DNA of 64,000 nucleotides from positions 174,720 through 238,719 of the forward strand of contig JBLHSG010000001.1 of assembly GCA_047626725.1 (NCBI GenBank). The letters are read 5' to 3'. The stretch is from Ascidiaceihabitans sp034111945 (GTDB lineage Bacteria; Pseudomonadota; Alphaproteobacteria; Rhodobacterales; Rhodobacteraceae). Positions 41,139 through 48,497 of the stretch are shown here, piece after piece; positions within the stretch are counted from its first letter, which is position 1; the number at the start of each line of letters is the position of its first letter. The notes beneath the pieces are model-generated. The model worked only from the letters and a program-made list of their open reading frames with translations, was not told the DNA's origin and searched no databases. Made by a program: the position numbers and the translations under genes.

Positions 41139-42010
41139 AACCCGCACTACAGGGCCATTTGGCGATGTTGCTGTTCTCTGCACTTGTCGCGGGGTCGTTT
41201 TCGCTGGGATCCATGGCGGCGAATGAAATCGCGCCGGGGGCGTTGAATGCTGTGCGTTTCGGCATCGCGGCGGTGGTGATTTGGGTGTTTGTCATGGCCT
41301 CGGGCGGTGTTCCCAAAGGGTCGTGGACCGCGCCGTGGCGCTATGCGATTTTGGGCGCAATCTTTGGGATGTATTTTGTGCTGATGTTCGAGGGGCTCAA
41401 GACCGCGCCCCCCGTCAGCGCCGCTGCAGTGTTCACGCTGACACCGGTTTTGACGGCGGTTTTTGGATACATCCTGTTGCGTCAAATCCTGACACCGCGC
41501 ATGGGCGTGGCACTGTTGATCGGTGGATTAGGCGCGCTTTGGGTGATTTTTCGGGCGGATTTTAACGCGGCGATGGCATTTGAAATCCGTCGAGGCGAGG
41601 CGATCTATTTTGTCGGCTGCATTTGCCATGCCATCTACACCCCGCTTGTGCGCAAATTAAACCGAGGCGAAAGCGCGCGGGTGTTTTCGCTGGGTGTTTT
41701 GGTGGCTGGCTGCGTCATCATCACGGCGTTTAGTTGGTCCGACATCAGGGCCACAGATTGGTTGGGCCTGCCGCGCATCGTCTGGATCACAATCCTGTAT
41801 GTGTCGGTGTTTGCCAGCGCCAGCACGTTTGTTTTAACCCAATTCGCGACCATGCGCCTGCCGTCGGCCAAGGTGATGGCCTACACTTATCTGGTGCCGT
41901 CCTGGGTGATTTTGTGGGAATTGGCGCTGGGCAATGGCGCACCCGTGGCATTGGTGTTGATCGGCGTCGGCATGACAATCACGGCGTTGACGATGTTATT
42001 GCGCGATTAA
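41126..42010 (+). CDS. EamA/DMT superfamily transporter
   Basis: 294 residues, about ten membrane helices, two EamA repeats: PGALNAVRFGIAAVVIWVF and APPVSAAAVFTLTPVLTAVFGYILL in the first, FASASTFVLTQFATMRLPSAKVMAYTYLVPSWVILWE in the second. Family members export or import amino acids, nucleobases and other metabolites. The start lies inside the end of the LysR gene. Substrate unknown. Confidence 0.9.
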   Translation: MGSLKPALQGHLAMLLFSALVAGSFSLGSMAANEIAPGALNAVRFGIAAVVIWVFVMASGGVPKGSWTAPWRYAILGAIFGMYFVLMFEGLKTAPPVSAAAVFTLTPVLTAVFGYILLRQILTPRMGVALLIGGLGALWVIFRADFNAAMAFEIRRGEAIYFVGCICHAIYTPLVRKLNRGESARVFSLGVLVAGCVIITAFSWSDIRATDWLGLPRIVWITILYVSVFASASTFVLTQFATMRLPSAKVMAYTYLVPSWVILWELALGNGAPVALVLIGVGMTITALTMLLRD

Positions 42011-42120
42011 GCGGATCAGGCCGCGGTTATTCTGGCCAGTTTGATTTCGTATGCACCAGGGGCGGCTAAAAAATTCGTGCGCATCAAAGCTTGCCGCAGA
42101 TGCGGTCCCGACAGTGATGA

Positions 42121-42450
42121 TTAATCCTGCGGGCCCAGTTCGGTTTCCAAAAAACGCTCGAACGCGTCTAGGTTCACCGGCTCGAACTGCCCGAACCCTT
42201 GCATCCAAACCGTGGCGGCACGCATCGCGTCGGGTTCCAGTTTGCACCATTTAACCCGCCCGCGTTTTTCCTGCGCAATCAATCCTGCGCGCAGCAGGAT
42301 CGCGAGGTGCTTTGAAATCGCCGCCAATGACATGTCGAACGGCTCCGCCACATCGGTGACGGCCATGTCATCCTCTAGCAACATCGTCAGGATGGCGCGG
42401 CGGGTTGGATCGGCCATTGCGGCGAAAATTGTATCAAGCGCGGGGTGCAT
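42121..42450 (-). CDS. ArsR family transcriptional regulator
   Basis: 109-residue winged-helix protein: FAAMADPTRRAILTMLLEDDMAVTDVAEPFDMSLAAISKHLAILLRAGLIAQEKRGRVKWCKL. No cysteine pair of the metal-sensing type is visible in the recognition helix, so it belongs to the group that often pairs with SRPBCC (AHSA1) genes. No such partner is adjacent: the 110 bp after the stop hold no evident gene. Confidence 0.85.
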   Translation of the reverse strand: MHPALDTIFAAMADPTRRAILTMLLEDDMAVTDVAEPFDMSLAAISKHLAILLRAGLIAQEKRGRVKWCKLEPDAMRAATVWMQGFGQFEPVNLDAFERFLETELGPQD

Positions 42451-42494
42451 AGCGTGATTGTATCTGGCACGCCCACGCTATGAAAGATGAAACG

Positions 42495-42695
42495 CTATAA
42501 TCCGCGATGTGTGATGGTGCGCGACGGATATTCAAAACGTACCGTCGCCATTTGCGCGGGGCTTAGCCCGATATCGCGCGCCTGAGCATCCGAGATGTGA
42601 CGCAATGATGGGCGCTGTCGTTGGCGGAACAGGTGCTTTAAGTTGGCAAGGCTTAGGCGGTCGCGCAGGCGCGGTTTGTTGTGTTTATCAGGCAT
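42495..42695 (-). CDS. Small DUF1127-like protein
   Basis: 66 residues, basic, with RQRPSLRHISDAQARDIGLSPAQM, which follows the DUF1127 (YjiS) pattern of an Arg-rich helix then LSD-x-x-L-x-DIGL. Members of this family have been linked to RNA turnover and phosphate or stress responses in alphaproteobacteria. The C-terminal 15 residues are unlike the family. Divergent from the downstream LysR gene. Confidence 0.65.
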   Translation of the reverse strand: MPDKHNKPRLRDRLSLANLKHLFRQRQRPSLRHISDAQARDIGLSPAQMATVRFEYPSRTITHRGL

Positions 42696-42800
42696 GTATC
42701 ACCTATTTGTTTATGATATGCCCTAATTGTGCGTGTTCGGCGGATCACATTCAACGCGCATTGCTTGACACGACCTGTGCAAAAAAGGCACGAATAACGA

Positions 42801-43718
42801 ATGACACGTGAACTCCCTCCTTTAAATGCGTTGCGGGCCTTTGAGGCAGCGGGGCGCCACCAAAGCTTTAGCCGGGCTGCGGACGAACTGGGCGTGAACC
42901 ATTCCGCAATCAGCCGTCATGTGCGTGGGCTTGAACACCGTCTTGGCGTTCATCTGTTCAAAGATTTGCCGCGCGGGGTCGAATTGAGCGTCGAAGGCAA
43001 CGCGTATTTGGCACGCATCACGCCGGCGCTGGATTTGATCGCAGACGCAACCGAGGATTTGACAGAGGCGCCTGAAGGCCGCGTGACAATCAACAGTGAA
43101 CCTCTGTTTGCGCAAAAATTCATAGTTCCGCGCATGGCCGAATTTCAGGCCGCGTTTCCAAAGATCGAATTGCGATTAGAGGCGTCACATACATTGGTGG
43201 ATGTAAACCGTTACGAGGCGGATTTGGCCGTGCGGTTTGCCCGTCGCGGTACGTTGGATGTGCCATCAGAGTTGATCAGCGACGGCAGGATCTTTCCGTT
43301 TGCGGCCCCGTCGTTTTTGAAGGCGCGCAATTTGACGGCCAATTTAACGCCACAAGAAATCTTTGCCGCACCCCGTCTGCGTGACAGACGGGAAGACACT
43401 TGGATCAAATGGGCGCAAGCGGCTGGAACTGTCGCGTCGGAAGGGGCGGATGCGCGTTGGCGTTTGCGATCTGATCTTGCGGTCGAGGCAGCGATTGAAG
43501 GGCTCGGCATCTATCTAGGATCGCAGGAATGCGTGGCGCGCGAATGTGAGGCTGGGCGGTTGATTCGGTGTTCAGACATCAGCATCACATCGGGTGCGTT
43601 TTATCTGGTGTATGGCAGTCGCGGTGTGCGTCGACGCGCGGTGCGCCAATTCCGCAATTGGCTGTTGGATCAGTCAGCCCCGTTTCGCACTGAAATCAAA
43701 GATCAACCAAATGGTTGA
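42801..43718 (+). CDS. LysR family transcriptional regulator, GcvA-like
   Basis: 305 residues. The HTH region LNALRAFEAAGRHQSFSRAADELGVNHSAISRHVRGLEHRLGVHLF begins directly at the N-terminus, typical of the GcvA/AmpR branch. The effector domain includes PRMAEFQAAFPKIELRLEASH. No obvious target lies next to it: DUF1127 is on one side and the ATP synthase operon on the other. Confidence 0.9.
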   Translation: MTRELPPLNALRAFEAAGRHQSFSRAADELGVNHSAISRHVRGLEHRLGVHLFKDLPRGVELSVEGNAYLARITPALDLIADATEDLTEAPEGRVTINSEPLFAQKFIVPRMAEFQAAFPKIELRLEASHTLVDVNRYEADLAVRFARRGTLDVPSELISDGRIFPFAAPSFLKARNLTANLTPQEIFAAPRLRDRREDTWIKWAQAAGTVASEGADARWRLRSDLAVEAAIEGLGIYLGSQECVARECEAGRLIRCSDISITSGAFYLVYGSRGVRRRAVRQFRNWLLDQSAPFRTEIKDQPNG

Positions 43719-43902
43719 ATGACTTTTAGCCTGCAAAATCGTGCAAATCAGGGGTGTTGCAGACAATTCCAACATGTACTTGTGAAAAATAATCATTAAA
43801 TAACAATGCGCTAAGGCGATCAAGCCTGCGGCGTTCAGGCTGTTGACTCGAACGCCCACCCATCATAGCAACCACTCAAGTCTTCGAGAGGGAAAGCCGC
43901 AC

Positions 43903-44256
43903 GTGACCGGGCCAGATCAAAAGCAGCAGATGCAGCAGCTTGAGGCCAAGATCGCAGCGGTGAAAAAGTCGCAAGAGCGCGGCCCCGTTCAAGAAGAACA
44001 TTATTCACAGGCGCAACATGCCTGGCGGATGGTGATCGAATTAGTGGCCGGTTTGGGCATTGGGTTCGGCATAGGATATGGGTTGGATTACCTGTTCGGG
44101 ACGCTCCCGATATTCATGCTGATCTTCACTGTTCTAGGTCTTGTCGCCGGGGTCAAAACGATGATCCGCAGTGCGAACGAGATGCAAGAGAAACAACTGG
44201 CCGACTTGGCCGAAAAGAACGCAGCGGATCAATCCGCTAAAGATGAGGAAAGCTGA
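43903..44256 (+). CDS. atpI: ATP synthase protein I
   Basis: 117 residues. A charged N-terminal helix (QQLEAKIAAVKKSQERG) precedes two membrane helices (ELVAGLGIGFGIGYGLDYLF, PIFMLIFTVLGLVAGVKTM). AtpI helps assemble the c-ring. The frame runs from a TTG at 43843, but GTG 43903, preceded by GAGAGGGAAAG, gives the usual length. First gene of the F0 operon, 2 bp before atpB. Confidence 0.85.
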   Translation: MTGPDQKQQMQQLEAKIAAVKKSQERGPVQEEHYSQAQHAWRMVIELVAGLGIGFGIGYGLDYLFGTLPIFMLIFTVLGLVAGVKTMIRSANEMQEKQLADLAEKNAADQSAKDEES

Positions 44257-44258
44257 GA

Positions 44259-45017
44259 ATGGCAAGCGAAGCAAATGGCGAAAGCGGCGGCGGGCTGGAA
44301 TTCCACCCGATGGACCAGTTCAATATCGAGGCGTTGTTTGGCGGCTCTGATATCTCTTGGTACACGCCGACAAACGCAACGTTGTGGATGGGTCTTGCGA
44401 TCGTGGCAGTCATTGCCTTGATGGTTTTGACCACATCGAAACGCGCAATCGTGCCATCACGCGGTCAATCAATCGCCGAATTGGCCTACGGTTTTGTCTA
44501 CAAAATGGTCGAAGACGTAACGGGCAAAGATGGCCTCGTTTACTTCCCATACATCATGACATTGTTCATGTTTATCGTTTGCGCCAACTTCTTGGGCCTG
44601 ATCCCGGGATCGTTCACACCGACATCCCACTTTGCGGTGACAGTTGTTCTGGCAATGGCCGTCTTCTTGACAGTGACCATCTTGGGTTTTGTCAAAAACG
44701 GTACGAAATTTTTGGGCCTGTTCTGGGTTGCATCAGCGCCTTTGGCCCTGCGTCCGGTTCTGGCGATCATCGAAGTTATCTCTTACTTCGTACGCCCCGT
44801 CAGCCACTCCATTCGTTTGGCTGGTAACGTCATGGCGGGTCACGCTGTTATCAAAGTGTTCGCAGGTTTTGCCGCGATCGCAGTGGTCAGCCCTGTCGCA
44901 ATCCTGGGCATTACAGCGATGTACGCCTTGGAAATCTTGGTGTCCTTTATCCAAGCCTACGTCTTTACAATTCTGACGTGTGTTTACTTGAAAGACGCGC
45001 TTCACCCGTCTCACTAA
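44259..45017 (+). CDS. atpB: ATP synthase F0 subunit a
   Basis: 252 residues, about six membrane helices. The essential stator arginine is in the SHSIRLAGNVMAGH segment of the fourth helix, and FVQA-type IQAYVFTILTCVYLKDA closes the protein. It forms the proton half-channels beside the c-ring. Confidence 0.97.
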   Translation: MASEANGESGGGLEFHPMDQFNIEALFGGSDISWYTPTNATLWMGLAIVAVIALMVLTTSKRAIVPSRGQSIAELAYGFVYKMVEDVTGKDGLVYFPYIMTLFMFIVCANFLGLIPGSFTPTSHFAVTVVLAMAVFLTVTILGFVKNGTKFLGLFWVASAPLALRPVLAIIEVISYFVRPVSHSIRLAGNVMAGHAVIKVFAGFAAIAVVSPVAILGITAMYALEILVSFIQAYVFTILTCVYLKDALHPSH

Positions 45018-45091
45018 CTCTCGACTTATCTAAACAACCGCGGTCATTCGTCCGCTTATCTATCTAACTTCCAATCGTAAGGAGAATTCTC

Positions 45092-45316
45092 ATGGAAGGT
45101 GAACTCGCACACATCGGCGCAGGTCTCGCAGCAATCGGTTCCGGCGCAGCCGCTATCGGTGTTGGTAACGTTGCAGGCAACTTTTTGGCAGGCGCATTGC
45201 GCAACCCATCTGCAGCTGCATCACAAACAGCGACACTGTTTATCGGTATCGCATTCGCAGAAGCCTTGGGGATCTTTTCGTTCCTCGTCGCTCTGCTGTT
45301 GATGTTCGCAGTCTAA
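45092..45316 (+). CDS. atpE: ATP synthase F0 subunit c
   Basis: 74-residue helical hairpin. GSGAAAIGVGNVAGNFLAGALRNPSAA contains the polar loop (RNP), and the proton-carrying carboxylate is the Glu in FIGIAFAEALGIFSF. The GxGxG-type repeats of the first helix suit a proton ring. A strong TAAGGAGAA ribosome-binding sequence and a following stem-loop fit its high copy number. Confidence 0.97.
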   Translation: MEGELAHIGAGLAAIGSGAAAIGVGNVAGNFLAGALRNPSAAASQTATLFIGIAFAEALGIFSFLVALLLMFAV

Positions 45317-45373
45317 GACCGCTCGAACAACAGCGTCGCTTGCATTCAGGTGCAGGTGACTAGTTCCTTACGG

Positions 45374-45404
45374 TCGGGCGGTTTGCGCAACGCATCCCGC
45401 CCGA
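45374..45404 (+). other. Stem-loop after atpE
   Basis: A perfect eight-pair stem TCGGGCGG/CCGCCCGA encloses an inner TGCG/CGCA stem with a CAA loop. No T-run follows. It lies in the 128-bp gap between atpE and the b' gene and could protect the atpE message from 3' decay, raising c-subunit output. Confidence 0.5.
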
Positions 45405-45444
45405 TGTAATGACCGCCTTTCGGGGTGATTGAACGGAGACCAAG

Positions 45445-45984
45445 ATGGCTACCGAAACATATAGTGCAGCAGAGGCCGCCCAAGACGCAGCGGGCCCCGG
45501 CATGCCACAGTTGGACTTTTCGAATTGGGGCAACCAGATTTTCTGGTTGGTGCTTACCCTGATCGTGATTTATTTCGTTCTGTCGCGTATCGCGCTTCCG
45601 CGCATCGCGTCTGTTCTGGCGGAACGTCAGGGCACAATATCTAATGACATCGCAGCTGCAGAAGACCTGAAGGCCAAGGCACACGCCGCCGAAGCCGCTT
45701 ATGATAAAGCACTGGTTGATGCGCGCGCCGAAGCCCAAAACATTGTGGCCGAAGCAAAAGCGGTTATTCAAACCGATCTCGACGCAGCCATCGCAAAGGC
45801 CGACGCGCAGATCGCTGTGAAAACAGCCGAGGGCGAAAAAGTCATCGCTGAAATTCGTGCCAATGCTTTGGACAGCGTCAAAATTGTCGCCAAAGACACG
45901 GCCAAAGAAATCGTGACGGCCATGGGCGGCAAGGCGGATGCAAAATCCATCACTGCTGCTGTGACCGCACGGATGAAAGGGTAA
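45445..45984 (+). CDS. ATP synthase F0 subunit b'
   Basis: 179 residues: one membrane helix (QIFWLVLTLIVIYFVLSRIALPRI, about residues 32-55), then a long Ala/Glu-rich helical stalk. The presence of two different b-type genes in a row (this and atpF) is the alphaproteobacterial and phototroph arrangement; this one precedes and is of b' (AtpX/AtpG) type. It is part of the peripheral stator. Confidence 0.93.
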   Translation: MATETYSAAEAAQDAAGPGMPQLDFSNWGNQIFWLVLTLIVIYFVLSRIALPRIASVLAERQGTISNDIAAAEDLKAKAHAAEAAYDKALVDARAEAQNIVAEAKAVIQTDLDAAIAKADAQIAVKTAEGEKVIAEIRANALDSVKIVAKDTAKEIVTAMGGKADAKSITAAVTARMKG

Positions 45985-45990
45985 TTTGAA

Positions 45991-46560
45991 ATGCGCATGA
46001 CACAAATCACCCTGACGGGCGCTGCGGCGACTGTGCTGGCAACCCCGGCATTCGCGGCCTCTGGTCCTTTCTTTTCCCTAGGCAACACCGACTTTGTTGT
46101 GCTGTTGGGTTTCATCGTCTTTATCGCGATTTTGTTCTATTACAAAGTACCGGCGATGTTGGGCGGCATGTTGGACAGTCGCGCCGAAGGCATCCAATCT
46201 GAAATCACCGAAGCCCGCACGTTGCGCGAAGAAGCGCAGACGTTGTTGGCCTCTTACGAGCGCAAGCAACAAGAAGTGCAAGCACAAGCAGACCGCATCG
46301 TGGCCTCGGCCAAGGACGAAGCCAACGCAGCCGCGGAACAAGCCCGCGCTGATTTGGGTAAATCCATCGAACGCCGTCTTGCCTCTGCCGAAGAGCAAAT
46401 TGAATCTGCACAAAAATCCGCTGTTAAGGCAGTGCGCGACCAGTCGATTGTTATTGCAATTGATGTGGCACGTGACGTGATCGCCAAGCAGATGACTGCG
46501 GCCAGTGGCAACTCACTTATCGATGATGCCATCGCACAGGTTGACGCAAAACTGCACTAA
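45991..46560 (+). CDS. atpF: ATP synthase F0 subunit b
   Basis: 189 residues with a possible short leader (LTGAAATVLATPAFA), a membrane helix (FVVLLGFIVFIAILFYYKVP) and a helical stalk rich in Ala, Glu and Gln (REEAQTLLASYERKQQEVQAQADRIV). Forms the peripheral stalk with b'. Follows the b' gene by 6 bp and ends the operon at a terminator. Confidence 0.94.
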   Translation: MRMTQITLTGAAATVLATPAFAASGPFFSLGNTDFVVLLGFIVFIAILFYYKVPAMLGGMLDSRAEGIQSEITEARTLREEAQTLLASYERKQQEVQAQADRIVASAKDEANAAAEQARADLGKSIERRLASAEEQIESAQKSAVKAVRDQSIVIAIDVARDVIAKQMTAASGNSLIDDAIAQVDAKLH

Positions 46561-46584
46561 GGTTCAGCGTCTTATCTATCAAAT

Positions 46585-46613
46585 GGCCCTGCGGTTTTCT
46601 GCGGGGCCTTTTT
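46585..46613 (+). terminator. Intrinsic terminator of the F0 operon
   Basis: GGCCCTGC and GCGGGGCC pair (one G-T pair) around an eight-base loop and are followed by TTTTT, 24 bp after the atpF stop and 4 bp before the end of the convergent yqaA-type gene. Confidence 0.88.
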
Positions 46614-46617
46614 GCAT

Positions 46618-47046
46618 TTACAGCCAGCTTAGAACGATGGCCGCGAGCACGATGTAGCGTGTGCCTTTGGCGAGTGTGACCAAGATGATGAACGGCCCTA
46701 TCGGTTCTTTCATGACGCCTGCCACGACGGTCAGCGGATCGCCGACAATGGGCAACCAACTGGCCAAAAGCGACCAGCGACCATATCGGCGATACCAGTT
46801 TTGCGCACGCTCGAGCTGTTGTTCTGAACTGGGAAACCAGCGCTTGTTTTTGAACCGCAGAATGTAGCGCCCCAAGTACCAATTTATGATTGATCCCAAC
46901 ACATTTCCCACCGTCGCCACAACGATAAGGGCAACTGTCGAATGCGCGTCTAACGCCAATAGCCCGACCAAAACCGCCTCGGATTGCATGGGCAGGATCG
47001 TCGCTGCCACAAGGGCCGACGCAAAAAGGCCAACGTAGGCGATCAC
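46618..47046 (-). CDS. YqaA family membrane protein (SNARE/DedA-associated type)
   Basis: 142 residues, four or five hydrophobic helices. Family hallmarks: LPMQSEAVLVGLLAL, ATVGNVLGSIINWYLGRY and a cytosolic segment with YRRYGRWSLLASWLPIVGDPLTVVAGVM, the G-x-x-x-P region of DedA-like proteins. Members may act in lipid or small-molecule movement; the exact role is open. Convergent with atpF. Confidence 0.82.
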   Translation of the reverse strand: MIAYVGLFASALVAATILPMQSEAVLVGLLALDAHSTVALIVVATVGNVLGSIINWYLGRYILRFKNKRWFPSSEQQLERAQNWYRRYGRWSLLASWLPIVGDPLTVVAGVMKEPIGPFIILVTLAKGTRYIVLAAIVLSWL

Positions 47047-47066
47047 CGGTTATTCACAGGTCCGGA

Positions 47067-47837
47067 TCACTTTTCACCCGTCTCGTGATCCAACCGAAGT
47101 TGGGCGATTTTCTCGTTCTTTTGCGCCTTTTGCTGATCATGCAGGCTGGTCTCGACATAGCTCAGATGCGCGTGCACAGCGGCCTTTGCGGCCTCTGCAT
47201 CGCGGGCCTGAATCGCAGCATTGATCGCGCGGTGTTGATCTAACAGCAGTTGCCGCGTGGTGCGTTGTTTGAACATGACCTGACGATTGTAAAACACACC
47301 CTCGCGCAAAAGTTGGTACATAGATCGCATCATGTGCAGCATCACGACGTTGTGGCTCGCCTCGATAATTGCCATGTGAAATTGAGCGTCTAGCTGGGCT
47401 TCATCCTCGGCATTTCGCTTTGAATGGGCGGCCTCCATTTTGTCAAATACGGCCTGAACCACCTTTAGGTCAGTGTCGGATGCAAACCGCGCAGATCGTT
47501 CCGCCGCCAGCCCCTCCATGTCGCGCCGAAAAGACAAGTAATCGAACACCGCTTCTTCGTGGCGGGCAAAAAGCTGGGTTAACGCGGGCGCAAATGCAGA
47601 CCCCAAAACATCAGCGACAAACACGCCTGCGCCGGGTCGGGCCGTAAGCAATCCGGCGTCCTGCAACATCCCGATAGCGTCGCGCAATGACGGGCGCGAT
47701 ACCCCCAATCGATCCGCCAATTCGCGTTCTGCCGGCAGTCGTTCACCGGGGCGCAGAACACCACGCAGGATCAATTCTTCGACTTGGCGCACAACGGCAC
47801 CAGATAATTTTTCAGGCTGAACAGTTCGGAAGGGCAT
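47067..47837 (-). CDS. GntR/FadR family transcriptional regulator (FCD domain)
   Basis: 256 residues. N-terminal winged helix (RLPAERELADRLGVSRPSLRDAIGMLQDAGLLTARPGAGVFV) and an FCD effector domain of helices with the His/Asp metal-ligand pattern (DAQFHMAIIEASHN, DQHRAI). Resembles PdhR/LldR-type regulators of organic-acid metabolism. A candidate operator is just upstream; no catabolic target gene is next to it. Confidence 0.88.
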   Translation of the reverse strand: MPFRTVQPEKLSGAVVRQVEELILRGVLRPGERLPAERELADRLGVSRPSLRDAIGMLQDAGLLTARPGAGVFVADVLGSAFAPALTQLFARHEEAVFDYLSFRRDMEGLAAERSARFASDTDLKVVQAVFDKMEAAHSKRNAEDEAQLDAQFHMAIIEASHNVVMLHMMRSMYQLLREGVFYNRQVMFKQRTTRQLLLDQHRAINAAIQARDAEAAKAAVHAHLSYVETSLHDQQKAQKNEKIAQLRLDHETGEK

Positions 47838-47850
47838 GGCGGATTCCTTG

Positions 47851-47872
47851 ATTGGTCAAATTATATAACCAA
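47851..47872. promoter_or_regulatory. Candidate GntR operator upstream of the GntR gene
   Basis: TTGGT and ACCAA (47852-47856 and 47868-47872) face each other across 11 mostly A/T bases, 14 bp before the gene's start codon. PdhR-type sites use TGGT/ACCA arms but with a 3-bp spacer, so the wide spacing leaves doubt. Confidence 0.35.
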
Positions 47873-47960
47873 ATCGAAACAGGCGCAATTTGTTACGATC
47901 CCAACCGGTTTGTCGCCAGAAATTCAGAAAGTATTAACCATGCACAGGCAAGGTTAAGGG

Positions 47961-48371
47961 ATGTATCGCTTTATACCCTTGATGCTGCTTTTGGCAGCCT
48001 GCAATACACCCAGCCAAGCGTTTCGCGATGCAGCTGTTAGCACTGTCACGATCGATGGGTCGACCTTTGATGTGCGCATCAAGGACCGGCGTGCAGAGGC
48101 ATTGCGCATTAACGTCCAATACGCGCCGCGCATGGGTCCGATCGGTGGGCGCGCGGCCATGGCGATTGAACAGGTCAGCGGCTGTCGTGTGCATGATATT
48201 TCCGGTGATCAGGCGGTGGTTCACGCGCGTCTTGATTGCGGCAACGGTCCGCCGCCGAAAAAACGTGGCGCGATTAACTATGAATGTCGCCGCGTCGAAG
48301 GTCTTCGTGATCCGAAATCAAAGACACCAAACTACATCCTGAATTGCGATCCCGTTCCGCGACACTTCTAG
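47961..48371 (+). CDS. Putative lipoprotein of unknown function
   Basis: 136 residues starting MYRFIPLMLLLAAC: a short lipoprotein signal peptide with lipobox LAAC, lipidated Cys14. The mature part is small, with an ISGDQAVVHARLDCG segment and two further cysteines. Upstream of smc in the same direction with a 126-bp gap. No family recognised. Confidence 0.7.
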   Translation: MYRFIPLMLLLAACNTPSQAFRDAAVSTVTIDGSTFDVRIKDRRAEALRINVQYAPRMGPIGGRAAMAIEQVSGCRVHDISGDQAVVHARLDCGNGPPPKKRGAINYECRRVEGLRDPKSKTPNYILNCDPVPRHF

Positions 48372-48390
48372 CGGGTCCTTGCCAGTAAAC

Positions 48391-48399
48391 TGTGGATAA
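48391..48399 (-). promoter_or_regulatory. Perfect DnaA box upstream of smc
   Basis: TTATCCACA on the minus strand, an exact match to the high-affinity DnaA consensus, 99 bp before the smc start codon. Only one box is seen and there is no adjacent AT-rich unwinding element, so it could be a regulatory DnaA site or a chance match, not an origin. Confidence 0.45.
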
Positions 48400-48497
48400 C
48401 TCTGCTGATTGGGCTGTTTACGGTTTGCTTCGATTGACACAGACCCGTCGACCCCGTCACGGTAAGCGTTAACGCGGAATCAGCAAACGAGGCGTCA

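Noticed and set aside
48372..48497. Possible replication origin at the DnaA box
   Set aside because: Only one DnaA box, no AT-rich unwinding element, and no dnaA, parAB or gidA-type neighbours.
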